Position numbers and translations under genes: made by a program. From Lytechinus variegatus (lineage: Eukaryota > Echinodermata > Echinoidea > Temnopleuroida > Toxopneustidae), in NCBI RefSeq assembly GCF_018143015.1, contig NC_054746.1:30903129-30967128 (forward strand): a stretch of 64,000 bases of DNA. Direction: 5' to 3'. The notes beneath the pieces were generated by a model. That model had not been told where the DNA came from, ran no database searches, and saw only the letters and a program-made list of their open reading frames with translations. Position 1 is the first letter of the stretch; every line of letters starts with the position of its first letter. Shown piece by piece: positions 46,081 through 61,000 of this stretch.

Positions 46081-49000
46081 TACTACTACCATTACTACTA
46101 CCATTACGACTACTTCTATTACATTTATCACTACTACACAAGTTAACACTACTGTTACTTCTGCCGACTGCTATTGATTCTGATGATGCTACACGTCTAC
46201 CACTATATGGCCGCTACCACCATCGCTTCTTTTGCCACTTTTACTACTGCTTTAAACATTCCCCCTTTTAATCTTCCGACTAACAATCCTGCAAGGGTAG
46301 ATTTCTTTTTTTTAATAAAGACAGTTATTGCGAATAATCGTTCTAATAAAACTATACTAGAAGAAACCATATAGTATCATTTTATAGCCATATTTGAGAA
46401 TTTGACGTTTCCGACGTTAAAGCGGTTGATTTGCTTTCAGCGGGTACGTTCTCTGTGTGCGTTGATTGCCAATGTCCATAATTTGCAGTTAAAGTTTCTT
46501 CCGCCAAATTGCTATTTCCATCGTTATTCGGGAGTCTACTGCAAGTCGAGATTATCCAAGGAAGACTCGTGGGCGCTAATTGCAAACATAGAATTATGCT
46601 GTCAGACATGAATTGCCCTCATTTTACGAGAAATGCGACATGTCAGCCAGTGCTGCCTAGTTTTTAAAGGACGTATTTGGAAGAAGCTCCTTATACGATA
46701 AAAGCTGAACTTTATTCGGCTTTGAATTCAAAAGTTTTGTCATTTATCTCAGAGTATTTTGATAAAGTAAGTTGCACTCCAGTCAATGATTAGATTTGTT
46801 GGGTCTATTTACATAGAGAGAATCTATTTCATAATCTTATTGAATAATTTCTAACTTAAAACAGTTTTTCAAAGAATCTAAATTCAGGTTAAAGTTGATT
46901 CTCACTTATAACGAACAATATTTGTCAGTTTCGACATTGGATAAAACATAACAAATCATAGAGACAAAGATTAGATATATGGGGATAAACAATATCCCTT
47001 CATGCAATTTGTTATTAAATCACTCATGCATATAGACAATGTCGTCATCATAATATTTAATATTTATATTTCTTAAACTTTATGACTACAAACTCACGAT
47101 CGCTAATCTTTCCTAAACTAGCGAAAATATTGAAATTGTTTATTTTGTGAATGTTCGTATGTACAAAATTCTCCGTGGTACCAAAGTAACAATCAGATGA
47201 AATACGTGACCTTAATACTTAGTTCGAACTGTCACGATTGAAACAGTGGTTTTAATCGTGGAGTAATCGTAATGATCGTATCAGAACGTGTAACATCGTA
47301 TCAGTTCAGTTGAGGCAATCGTATTGAATAGTTCATACATGTTCGCGATCAGTTACGAAAGGCCAATGCTACTGTTCGTAACGGATCGTACGACAATGGG
47401 AACGAGGTATGACAATCTAACCTTTAATAAGCCGATCACTTAATGCTTTCCCAATCGGAAACCGTGGCAATCTGATCAAAATTTCAGGATAGTGATCCAT
47501 TTATGGAGGAGAAAAAAGTCACAATTTTGACTATGGAACGATGCAACACAAGACAGTGCAAAGGACATTGACAAGGTGACAACTACGGAAGCTCTAATGT
47601 CAACATCCTCCAAGAGGAAGCAAGTAAAAAAAAAATTTCACGACATGGTTTCATTAAATACTTCTAAAACGCAAATACCGGAAATATATTTGAGTTTCAG
47701 AATTTTTTTATTCCGTTACTATATAGTTGGTAATAGGAAGGCTTTATCTGACTATAACACACACATGTTGTTTACAGAAGTTAGTATTGTGTGAATAACA
47801 AAATTTCAATGCGAGGGCAAAGAATAAACTTGTGACACACCCTCCTTAAAAACTATTCTATATTTTGAAACAAATGTGAAGAATGTATTCTGCTGATGAG
47901 TTCAAGAAGATTGTTTGCCAGAATAAAAAAAATCTATCGTAAAAATCACCATCCCTTGGTCCATACCCATCTTTTTCATATATTGTTTTATTGCTTGTAA
48001 TTCAAACGAATACTGAAGTTCGATTGATTATAATTCATCGAAGATTCGTAGGTATTAGTTCCCAAACCTATCGGACATGAACATTCTCCAACATGGCCGT
48101 ACGCAGAATTTTTTTTTTCTGGGGGGGTGTAAACATTTTCAAAAAAATAAACTCTATAGCGAGGGAACGAAGCAACCAGGCTTGTCATTTTGGCGCTTTT
48201 GCATTTTGTAAAGTGAAATAAAAGGATTTCGTGCATACTTTTGGTGAATTTTGTAGAAATGTTCAGTAAAAAAGTAAGTTATCAAAATTTCTGGGAGGCA
48301 ACTGCCCCTTGCCCCCTCCCTTGATGCGTACGGCTACGTTATCCAATATGCGACATATTTGTACATTCGGGATCATCGAGTTTTACTGATAGGTAATATT
48401 CTAAGCGACATTATTTATTCAATCTACTTTCTTAACACAGCTTGCATCAATAATGACTTCTCTTCCCTTTAAAGAATTTGGGCAGCGCAGGACAGGGTTA
48501 TCGGAAATATAACAGGAAATTGTCACATAAGGCAATATCCACTATTCATGGGTTTCTTTTAAACATAGCCTTGTTGAAATCAAATTACTCTCCATGAGAT
48601 ATAATGTCAACTTTAAAGTCTCGAGTTTAAAATTTCCATCATGAGAATAAAAGGTATAGAGAGGGGGATAGAGAGAGAGGAAGAACGAGAGAAGGAGGAG
48701 GATGGGAAGGGGGTCGTATCAATGCAAATTTCGGTTTGTATGATGTTAATACACACACTCGCACACACACCCTTACCATAAACATGACCTATTGGACACT
48801 CGCAATAATTATATTAGTAAATACTGTATATGCACAACCAAGACGACAAAAACAAATTGTTAAATTTTCGTGCTATGCATGAAACAAATTTTAATCAATA
48901 GGTAGTAATTAAAGGTCAATCAGATAAAACACAAAGTCAGGGGTGGATCATGATTGAATAATTCTTAAAGGAACGGTGTTATTATAAAGAATCGCTACAA

Positions 49001-52000
49001 GAAAAGAGTCTACAAGAAAAAGTCCAATTGCAGTAATTCGAAAGGAAATTTCAGACTAGACAGTGTGTCATCAGAGGCTCATTTCATACGGAGATGAGAT
49101 CAAACACAACTCTGAACATCGATGGCAACTTGATTTTAAACCAATCAAAATCAGGTACATATCAGGTTTGCGCTCGATTCCCTTGAGTTGGGTTCAAAGA
49201 CAACTCTTTTTGCAACTGGCTCCTGTCGGACTAACAATAGCATGGGCTGAATGAAAGGCCACGGACAACCAATTAAAGACCAAACATTGCCATGGCCCAG
49301 CCATAAAGTTATTTATACTACTAACGCCAAATATCTATGGGCCCAGCCATGTCAGGCACGTCTTAGCTTGAAATTTAGATGTAATGTTTTCTTCTTTGAG
49401 GTTTTCCTTTTTTTATCTCCACCTTACATTAACCTCAATAAGAATACATATCTTGAATACAATTGCCAGTTGGATGGCGTGTCAATAATTCATAGGGTAC
49501 TAAAGGACAACGTACGAGGGCCAGATACACGTATATGCTTGCAAATTAGGGATCTAAGAAATGGAAAGTAGAATCTGGCAAACTAATTCATGCGTTCATT
49601 TGGATGTGTATCGTAAATTAAATATTGTTTCTCTTAATTATAGCTTTGAAACTTGCCGCCCATTCCACTAATATCTCAATAACGTCAGCACCTTAATTTT
49701 GCGACGTAATAAATGATCGATATAACAGGAGTTAGATGGTTAAGGGGATGCAAGTGCAGGGTTAAAAGTGAAACCGGCGACCCAGGGTTTCCCGCTTCCT
49801 CTTGGGTCAGACAAACTACTAATAATATTCATGGAGAACTCAAATTTAACAGACCAAACCAAACATTGACATTTAAAGAATAGTAAAAGTCATTGTCTTC
49901 AACATAATTAATTAGAGAGTGTAAACTTTGGTCGTGTCCTCTTGTACTTTATTTTAAAAAGCGGTTAATCAATATTGGGTTAAAAGGGAACATAGAAGTT
50001 TGTTGGGTAAAATAACGCAAAGTGCTGTGTAAATTTTACTAAACGTTGGGTGATAACATCCATATGAGACTTTTACCTAATATTTCACTCAACAATCATG
50101 CATTCCCTTTCAAAACAATATTGGGTAAAGTTTATTCAATCCTTTTGTTTACATTGTACGATGTGTGAAAGATGAAAATTCAATAACTTTTGCTACATGC
50201 AATGGGGGCACTCTCTGGTTGACAACTTTGTTCGTTTAAATTTATCTCTTCAAAAAAACTTAAAAAAGGGACATTATGCTGGAAATTACTACTTTTCTCA
50301 AATGACATAATATATGGTTTACTATTTACCACTATGACCCCCCAAAAAATCTTTTAGGATCGTATTTCAGTAGATCTGTTTTGTTGCTTTTAAAATGTTT
50401 CATTTCCTTCAAAATAATAAGAGATTAAGTTGCATGTTTACCTTGGCTTTGGTTGTTGAGAATCATATCGGTCGATATATTATGTCTGCTTTATTCTACT
50501 TTTCATAACTTTACCTACAATATATTCAGGAGCGGAAGGAGTCACCTCATGCAACTAAGATTTACAAATATTTTAATTGAATAATGACAACGGATTGTCT
50601 TAAATTCCATGTATGGGGAAAGGGAGAGGGTAAAACCCACTCCAAATCTCTCAAATTTGATTTCATATATGAAACGATTGTAATAGATGATCCACAAATA
50701 GAGTAGGTCATTAAATCAAATGATTGTTTTCTAATGTTATCAAATATATAATGTTATTATGTTCTTGGATTTGATTTATTCCGAACTAAAATTTGCGAAT
50801 GAAAAAGTTCAGTACTCTCACTAATGTGATGTTCATTCTTTTTATCGTCTAAAAGCGTATATTGTAGATTTTCTTTTTATAAATGATCTTTTGAAGCACG
50901 AAAGATGAACGCTGAGGAATCAATTGAGATATTGACACGCGAGCATGACTGAAGTTCTCAATGAAATGATAGTGTGTCTGTACTTGCAATGATCTCATTG
51001 ACAGGCAATCTTAATCAATCATTCCTCTCAGCTAATCACATTCAATTTCTCATTCGATTCAATTTTCGGATGCCTCGCTTTTCGCGGTAGAGGACGGCTG
51101 GGTTATGAATCAAAAGTGCTGTGTCGCTGTTCTTCCTTTATGCAATATTTGCCGATACCTCATTAGACGCACGTCGAGGCACGTGTATATCAGGATCGAG
51201 GGCGAAAAAAAACATCTGTTAGTAAATAATATTTGTTATCAGATTTATCACTGCGAAAGAAACCGAATTTGAAGGAAAGTTTCAGTAAGGTGTGCATTTT
51301 TAAAATAAAATGTTGTGTTCCTTTGGAATTTGTAGGATGATTAAAAATTATTGAAGATCAGTATGGCATGTTAATCACAATGAATAATTACACTGACAAT
51401 GAAAGTTCCTGTAACTCATTTTGGCCCAGACTCTGTCATGAAACAATATTTCTACATGCATATCTTTATTTAATCTTCTTTCCATTATTGGATGGCACAA
51501 CAAGAATAAGCTATTTGGGAAATCCATTCGACTGACCAATTCTTCACTAAACTAATCATTGTGTATCTTAATTTTGAATGTTTTAATCATTAATTGAATA
51601 GAACTCAAACCAAATTAACGTAATTATCTTAGTTATATCGGTTTTTAATGGAAATTCCTGAAATAGGGCCTATTGTTTTTATAGGCCAAATTGTGTGGAC
51701 ATACTCTAAGTGAAAAATTGCACTTGGTTCTCTTAATTCCTCAATATATATTACCTTTAGAATCACTAATTTGTCATCTAAATATTTCTTTAGCTAAAAA
51801 GTTAAGTTCATATATTTTTAATGAACTTCTATTTCAACCATATCATGAGCTTTTGCAGCGCAGTATAACTGTAAAATTACTGTCAAATGTAGTCCGAATT
51901 GTATTTTACGGTCCATATGCATACAAAAAAATCTTCTCTATCTTTTGACTGCTCTATTTGCAATGATTAAATCTACCATAATATCTTTGTTCATTGTTAG

Positions 52001-55000
52001 ATGAATTTGAATAAAATAAAATGAAATTATTGTACATATGAATTTTGACGCGACAAGTTGGACTCAAAACTGAAACCGAAACCGTCATGCTAGGGATAGG
52101 CTAATTACAAGATATCCTCTAAACATATTCAGCTGTAGATAAATGAAGGTCAAACGAGAGACGGTCTAAAAAGTCAAGAATACCTACATGTCCAAAGTGC
52201 GTTACATTTTCACCCCTATCGTGATCACGGGCTCCTATTGCACACCTCCGGTTTGCCCCCCTCCCACGAATGTAAGGGAAATGGAAGGAATTGGAGTTCT
52301 GCCAGTTAATGTTCACCATCTGTACACACACTTCCTTCACAACGTGTTCTACCTTAGTAAGGCTCAAGTTCATTAGTGGGGGGAAAAAAAGATGCGTCCG
52401 CTTAGGTAGAATGTTTAGGTAATAATTTCAAGACCAACGCTGATCGAACGTGAATTTAAAAAATACACAAGTGCACCAACAGAACAACCTGGGATTTCGG
52501 TGTGGGACTGCACTATGCAACTTAATCCGACCCGAGAATTTCTTTCTTTTGCCATAAACAAAACATGAAAATGCACAAGTGTTATGACACAATACAACGA
52601 AGTTAAAATGAAGTCAGCCTTATGATTGGGCATGATTATTTTGAATATTTGGTTTTGCTTTTATGCAGTTTATTACTCGTTGTGCTGCGTAAATATGTTT
52701 TATAGATCTTAACCATAATATAAATGTGCATGAAATACTTATATTCGCAAAAGTCTGTCTGTTACCACAGTCATTTGGTATTTTCCAAAGTTTATTGAAT
52801 TGACTGGTGTCTTACTACTCTGTGGATATCTCAACAGCAACGATGTGTTTCTGCATATCCATCTGTAACTCGTCTTAATCCCTATCACCAGAACCTGGAC
52901 TCCGCTTGCATATTCGATTAATATTTGTAGCCTGATCTGTAACCAAAGAAATATATATTTCTAAGGACTGCACTGAAAGATATAGTCCAAGGATTGTGCT
53001 GAGAATGAGATATATTCTGTGCTGCAATCTTCAGAAGACAGCGATGCTCACCCCAGAGTTGGACACTAGCCAACTCACGTTCACCAACCGTATCGCATGT
53101 GCGGCTCCTGTGGATGTATTAGGCAACGTCACCACTGCTCCAGAATCAATGGCGTTCCAAGTTACGTGAATGGTACAACTCTTCTCGTGGTTAAGAAAAA
53201 TCACTGTGAGCTTTAACATGAGAAAACCATACTAATCACTTGCGGCAAAAAGTGTCTATGTGTTGAGTCAGCAGATGAACTGCAATGGAAGGCAATGGAA
53301 AGACTCTTTTAATGTTGCAGTTCCCGTAGGTTTCTGCAAACATCCGTGCTCACACTGCCTTAACCGTTTGTATTAAGGAGCCGTTTCCTTTTACATTCGT
53401 GTAAATCAGAAACTGATGCTAAGAATCTTCGCAGTATCATACATGATATTCACGAGGGTTGTGACCGTATCTTCTGGAAAGTATAGACTCAAGTCATATT
53501 GGATACCTGTATTTTCATGAATCTAAACTTAACTTTATACATACTTTAATATGTTATGTAATTATTCTCTACCACATCTGTCTTTATAAGTCTACTACAG
53601 GAATCATGACAAGGGCCTACTGTATACATCTTTTAACCCGTTACAATTTCCCTGTCGGGTATTTTAATTAGCATTTCCTCCATACATTATGTGAGAGTAT
53701 AGTTGGTAACGGGTAACTGTACGTTGGTGCCGTGTAACCCCTTTTCCCGCCAAATTTTAGGAGTGAATTCGTATTTTTTAATTTGGTATTTATCAGAGTT
53801 AACCTAGAAGGAATTAAGTTTGGAAATCCGCCAAACTGTCCTACCGCTGTGGGCTATAGCTTTTGTCACTGTTGATGATGCCTAAACCTTGAAGTCACAG
53901 CTCGCCTTTTGTTCTTACATCACACTTTCTTCCAAGGTCTGTAGACGCTGTCACCCTTAAAGGTTTGGATTTGTTGAGAGAGGAAAGTGTGAGAGTATTG
54001 AAATGTATTTCAGTTTGTCCGTTGAAATATTGATAAATTAGAAATTGAATAAACCAATAAATTCAAATTCAGTTTTGTAACACCGATTTGATAAAATATT
54101 GTATCTGTCATTCCGTGAAAAATATGGTATGTGTTATAATGGAAGGATGAGCAAGCAACGCATGAAGATGAAGACAACATTGCTAACTCGAGTCATCAAA
54201 ACTAGCACAGAACATAGATTTCAAACAGCTGCCTCTACGTTGCCATCCGTCATCTTGAGTACTGCAACATTTTTGCTTTGTGATATGCTTTATCAGAATG
54301 AAACAATCAACTGTTTGCAGAGCCCTTGCCAAGTTTATATATGTTGTCGGGGAAGTGAAAAATTTAACCCACCTTCCTTTCGACGTCGAGAAAATAGAAA
54401 GGACATACGATTTAAAATCAAGCCTGTCAAGGAGCTACCATGGTTTAATGAAAACTCTCCATATATTCATATTCTAACTTGTAAGCACCTAGAATTATTT
54501 CTCATGATTACCTGAATTCACATCTTGCGCTTCAAAATTATTAAATTTAACCTGGTGATACTGTAATTAGAAATAAGCTTGCTTTTGTTGTCTAGACTCG
54601 CAATTAGTGTTACCACGTATTGCGCTCAGTTAGTGCTAGATAATAATTTGAGGGTTCCAATTTTGATTGTTAGTAGATTTAAACGAGCTAAATCACCTTA
54701 AGATGAACCGCAAAACCCTAGTGTACGTCATGACAAGAAGGAAAAACCGGAGTCTCGGCTTGCATGAGCTTTGTCGAGTGAAACTTGGCATTCGTAGATA
54801 TCAAATACTTGCTTAGTGGTCGGAATGATGGTGTTTTTGGTACCATGTTTTTTTATACATTTATTACAGATATTTATTTGAGTTTCCATTGCATTTTGAG
54901 GTGTGCGCTGATATTTTGATAAGTTTTATTGAATATTTTGCATATTGGGATGATTTCACTGTCCGTTTTCCCGGCCCAAGAAGATAACCCACCCTTGGTG

Positions 55001-58000
55001 TTATTTTGAACGTATGTTGCAGTCCATCGGTGATTGCTAGAGGAAGCTACATGGTTATTTACACAAAAAACAGCAACAAACAGATGTTGGCTTTTGCCAT
55101 AGCAGCAAAGGGGAGATCTTGTGATCCATAGAATGCCTATCTTGGCTAGAGTCCTGCAGTTTTTCGGGATGAAAAATTTCTTTGTCGGGAGAAATGTAGA
55201 AATATTATTACTATTATTTTTACTATGTCCTCTCTGACGGGATTATTCTCAGGTTGAGGGTATATTCATAGCCAAAATATGTATTTTGTTGCTTGTCCGG
55301 AGAGAACATTTTATTCTTGCCTTAAAGAATTCTCCATTTAAAGATATGTGAGGATCGCATTGAAAGGATAGGTCAAATCCATAAACTACATTGAGCAGCC
55401 ATAATCATAAGGGGATGTGTAAATTATCAAACCAATATTAGAGGTATACGCAAGCCACCAGGTGGGTGTTTCATAAAGCTGTTAATAAGATACGAATGAC
55501 TTTACGCACGACTGGTAACCCTTTCTTGTGCTATGTGATATCCCTATGTAATTGAGATATGACCTAAGAACACGTCCCAGTGGTGCGTAAAGTCGTTCGT
55601 AACTTTACGAACAGCTTTATGAAACACCCACCCGCTATAGTTTTATAACACTTTCAATAACTTTTTACCTTGTAAGCCTATATTCTTCATCTAAAAAGTG
55701 GCGTGTTTTCTGCCTACAGACCAAGCTTAACAGAATCATTTATCGTGTTTATACAGAGTGCTTAAAGAGCCTACTCTGGAGTAAGGACATAATGTATCCC
55801 TATATATATCCAGGAAGACTTTGTTAACGAAGACCAGCATAAAAAGTAATTCCACGACAAAAAAATGTAGACCACCATCCAGGTGACAGGATATTTATGT
55901 TCAATTGATTACCTCGATATTAGTTAAGATATATTGACACTGCATGGGCACAACCCATTCGTGACCTATAGGCCTATTGTTTCTTTGTAGATATACAGCA
56001 TATGATTTGTCAACGTGAAAACTTGTTGGCGCAAATTTATCAATAGGGAATATGTCAATATATATTAACAAGGAGCAATTAAAAGAAGAAAACTCTGAAG
56101 GAACATCGGTTCTAGCTCATTCATCATCCTCGCGATAGTTACAACTCATGCCAGAAGAGGAACAATTTAAGAGATTAATTAAAATAAATTACTTGCTGAC
56201 TGTCAATAATCACGATAACAATTATTATAATCTCGTTTTCACTCCTTATGTTTGAATGGCCTTCGTAAATGATTAAAAGAGAATTTCATAATTGATTAAA
56301 AAAATTCATAGAGGACAGTGGAAGACCACGCTGACCTCAGGATAAAAACAATACATCACCTGGCTATCACCACTTCCAAATTGAATGACCCATGAAACAA
56401 AATTAGCTTAACAATTGCTATGACTAGGGCATCTTAACTGCACTTTTACGGTCAGGATGGCCGCAAAAAGAAAAATAATCTACAAAGTCAATCGAAAGAG
56501 ACCCTGATCGCAATAAAACGATAGACTGTTCATTACAACATTACCACGGAGGATCGGATATGGCATTGGCCTCTCGAATCATTCCGTCCTTCATGTCTGT
56601 GCGGTAAGGACAATTAAACAACAGAATGCGTCAGGCCGGATACACCACTGACATTGCTTCAGCAGCTCGAGACAAATGACTTCCTGGTCGTAACAACAAT
56701 AGGATACATTGATACACTAAAGATAAGAGTCAGGAGGGTGACGAAATTTCAACCTTACTCTTTTACGAGCTTGTTGCTAGATGGTCAGACTCATCACTGC
56801 ATATCATTCGGTGCATAGACCAAATTTTATCATTGACGCCGGTCGATTGATATCATTTTCTTTTTCTTCAGGAAATAGGGATGATTGACTAAAGGAAAAT
56901 ATATCAATGTCTCTCCTCCAGAATAAGAAAAACATTAAGTCATATTTCATGAAAATTTGGCAAACAATTTAGTTTGAAAGGCCTGAATTTTTCCATGTCT
57001 ATGTCATCAACATGTCTTAACTGTATGCCAACCACTTGACCTATGGACCAACAGAAGATTAAGTTTGTTTTCATCTTCTCGAAGCTCTTGCTTTTGTTGA
57101 TTGATAATTAATGAAGTGTCTTTGGATGTATTTTAAGATAAATTCCATACGTCAGCACCTTTGTTAATAGAGAAATGCCCCAAATCTAATTATTAATGAT
57201 ATTCACATTTAAATGAAAATGGGCTTTTAGATGAGACTGAATACCACATTCAAATCTGAGGGCTTCTGCATGAGTATGTTCATACCCTTTCCTTCTGTCC
57301 TGTCTGCGATTCGTCTCAAAGCAGTACACGATTCTCTGAGGGCAAGAGATAATCTCTCTCCTTAACGGACTGGATCTCCTAGGTAATGTATCCGGAGTTG
57401 GAGGAAGTCGGTGTATTGTGTTCAGAAGCTCATGCAAGTCGTGAAGGTGAATTAAGGTAAAGCCAAAATGCTACCTTGATCGGGGTTTCCGAGGCTAGGA
57501 TAAAGTGATCGGACATGGCAGAGGACACACCAAGACACGTTTCACAATAACATTGATTGTAGATTTGTAGCATGTCGTGATTTTTTCCCCAACAGTCATC
57601 TGGTTGCGTAACAATGTCTGCATTTAAGACAATAAACATCCTCGTGTATGTTTGTGATTCCCTTCATCCATTCTCGAATGTTTCGCATAGACTTCTAAAC
57701 CAAACATATGCTTAATGTGGTGTCTGTGGTTCAGAAAATTACTAAATCATTTTTATTTGACTGATGTGAGATCAAAAGAGTCACGTTAGATGAAATGCCT
57801 TGCAATGTATTGAAGGCATACTGAACTGTCGTGTATCGAACCCTGGACTTTCTGTGTAATCGGCTTCTTAGAGCACTCGGCAATGGCACCTCCCCACAAA
57901 CCAGTTTATAATAAAACACACTCCCTCACGCACAGAGACGTACATCATCACACATTCATACATGTACCCTCAAAATGACCAATAGTGGAAATCAGTGACA

Positions 58001-61000
58001 AAAACAGACTTGAAAACAACAATTGGAGAGTAATTTCTTCAGAATATCTGATATCAAATCATTCTTAATTAAGGCACAAATCCCTTTTACATTTCCGATA
58101 ATTTTTATCTTATTACCAAATATCTTTTTTCCTTGGGAATTGAAATGAATAATTTATCAAGAGCATGTCTCTTTTACTCTTCGGGTATTTCGAGGTTTTA
58201 GCATTCGACACTCTTATGGATTGATTGCTCTTCGGTTGTGATAAAATTGTATTTCGTGAACGAGAAAGAGAGGGAAAAGGAGGCAAAATGGTGGTTTGAT
58301 GATTCAGAACTAGCTCGAAACTAAATGGTGTGGTTTGGTTTAGTATTTGTGATATCATTAAACGTGTTAACTCCCAGATGTTCATTGCCAAATTATGTGT
58401 CCATCACAAAATGCTGAAACAAAGTGGGTTTAAAGTGCAGGGTATACAAAAACAATCATACTAAAATCGTGATAATCAGGGCTCCATTTCTTTGTATGGC
58501 GGTTTTAAAAAGTCGGTAGGCAGTTGCCGTCCTTAGAGGTAAAAAGAACAAAAAGTGAAAAAAGATGGAATGGAAAGGAATAGATTGAAATAACTTTAGC
58601 ATAATGCCAAAGTTACTACACTTCCCTTACGTAACATCAAGATGTAACTAAATAATCAAGTAAATTAGATAATCCTAACATTAGAAAGTGCTATGACCGG
58701 CGATCGGGGAGAGACCGCTTCCATCTTGCATGTCTTAACGAACTATGACACCCGATGTCATTCCGTCAGTAACACGATTGGGATAAATGAAGTTAAAGTT
58801 CTACAAGCATATCCCTGAAGGAGAATAAAATCATCGAAGTTCGATTGAAAAGAACAAAGTTATGAAAGTCATCAGATATGACATATTTATAAATAGATAA
58901 AGACAGAATGAATAAATAAATGTGAAACAGTTGAAATGAATTTCTCACGTACATGCAATGAGTGAACTGATTAAGCCATATCATCCACTTCGATTTTCTT
59001 GTTTTATCTCCCATTATGTCATGTACAGCGTTTGTGATCTTACAATTGGAGGAATCAATCTGGAATTCATATTCTTGAAGCAGACTATTCAAATTATATT
59101 TTTAAACAATAAAATTCGAAATCACTGCAATTCATGACAGGCATACCATCTGAGTTATGCATAATTGGATTACCGAATATCAAAACTTCCTTATTTTAAT
59201 TCTATCCATGAAGCTTAAGTATTTCTTTTCTTTTACAAATAAATTTACCTTTTTAAATTAATTTCCTGGTGATGTCAGGCCGGGGTAATTTTTTTACACA
59301 GATTCTCGAAGGAGGTTAAAGAACACGGATACTGATGTAAAATTATACTCTATGCAATATATGAAGATGAAAAGATTATCTACATCAACTGCAATCAAAC
59401 TTCAGAGTTTAAGTTATTGCGTGGCAACTTATTTACCATGCATAATAGGACTGCTCTTTAAGAATAGTTTATTCTTTTGATCCAGAGTATCATATATTGA
59501 CAAAAAAATAAAGAAATGTGGATTAATTCAGTTGCAAAAGTGGAAAATGTTAATGCAAGTTGTCCTAATTGTATATAGCACATTCAATATTCTAATCTAT
59601 AATTTCTTATACTTTGTTCTCTTTTTGTTTAACAATTTTAAGCTTAACTGTTCTATTTGACTGACGATGACATAAGTATGTTGGAATAGAAAATATATGA
59701 CTGTAAATCGATTTCGACTGTAACAATATGACATTTCAAAAATGGTAATTATTAAGTCCGTACGAATAACATATACAGACTTTGTAATGATGAGATACGA
59801 CTGTGCTATGATAGAAAGGATTAATGTAACTAGGATAAAACATGAAATAAGAGCAAAATAGAATGTCCATTACAAAAGATTTATATGAGCAATTAATTCT
59901 ACGAGATTCTTCACAAGTTTGCATGAAAAATTCTTCGATGAGAAATCATTAAAATATTGTGGTTTTCACAAATGAGTATGAGTTTGTTACTGGTTTGGAT
60001 ATTCCAGGTCGTTGCACCATTAGAGGAAGCGTGCTTGTTTTGACTCCTCTCTTAAAAGCCTTTTATCGGATATACCTTTCAGAACCCTGAATCCAGGACC
60101 CTGCATGCACCCTGTGACTGCAGCTATAGCTAGACTGGATGAAACAGCGTCACTTCTTTTAAGGAAGGGAAGTCTGCTTTATCGGTTCTGGTCAGAGTTT
60201 AGCGACTGTTTCCGTGCAATACTTTGATTTTTGTACAAGCGAACGTTCCTGTATACGAGTTTAGTTCATGCAGCCCCTCCTTACCATGATTAAGTGAAAA
60301 TTTAATTTTTTGAAGTTTGTAAAAAGTGTCTGTATTATATCAGGGTCTGTTGATAGAAACAAGGTTTAAAAATAAAGACCAAACATAAGAGCATACCCTT
60401 ACTACAACAGCATCAGTAGCAATAGTAACAGGAAAATATTAAAAAAATAATAAGAACAGTGAAAGGCTTGATAAAAGCTGATTAAAGATACACAAAACTT
60501 TACATTTTACATTAGATCTATGATATGCAGGAGGCCAAAATATGATAAATATAATATATTGAGAGTTATCATTTGCGGTATAACATTTTCGGTTACCGGG
60601 TAAAGTTTGCCTAACCATGCTATGTTTTGATAGTAGCTCAATATATTGATTCCATGACTAAACATTTTTCATTTCAGATATTTAATAACAAAACTCGAAT
60701 AGAACATTTATAATCCACACCATTGAATTCAAAGCTCTTTCAGTGCATGCTATAGACCATGCTATATAGAGAGGTTTCTTATATAACGTCAGTTGTGTTG
60801 GTGAGTCGTGACAGGAATTCGAGGAAAATGAAAAAGTACGGAAGCTTTTCATTAGAGCTGTGTCAGACTCAACTTAATCATACCCAGTATCGATAGGCAA
60901 GTTACTGATAAATTAAAGATGCCACAATACATTTTAAAATACAGATATTACCCTGTTATGGTATATCTGCAAATTATATTGCTCATTTAACAATTACTGC

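Noticed and set aside
45721-46146. 141-aa Leu/Tyr-rich frame
   Set aside because: Translation of a CTA/CTG microsatellite; the start region has no signal or domain.
53035-53163. Internal exon of the IgGFc-type gene
   Set aside because: Joining it to exon 1 in phase 1 reaches a stop (TAG) within about a dozen codons, and exon 1 joins perfectly to 62937 without it.
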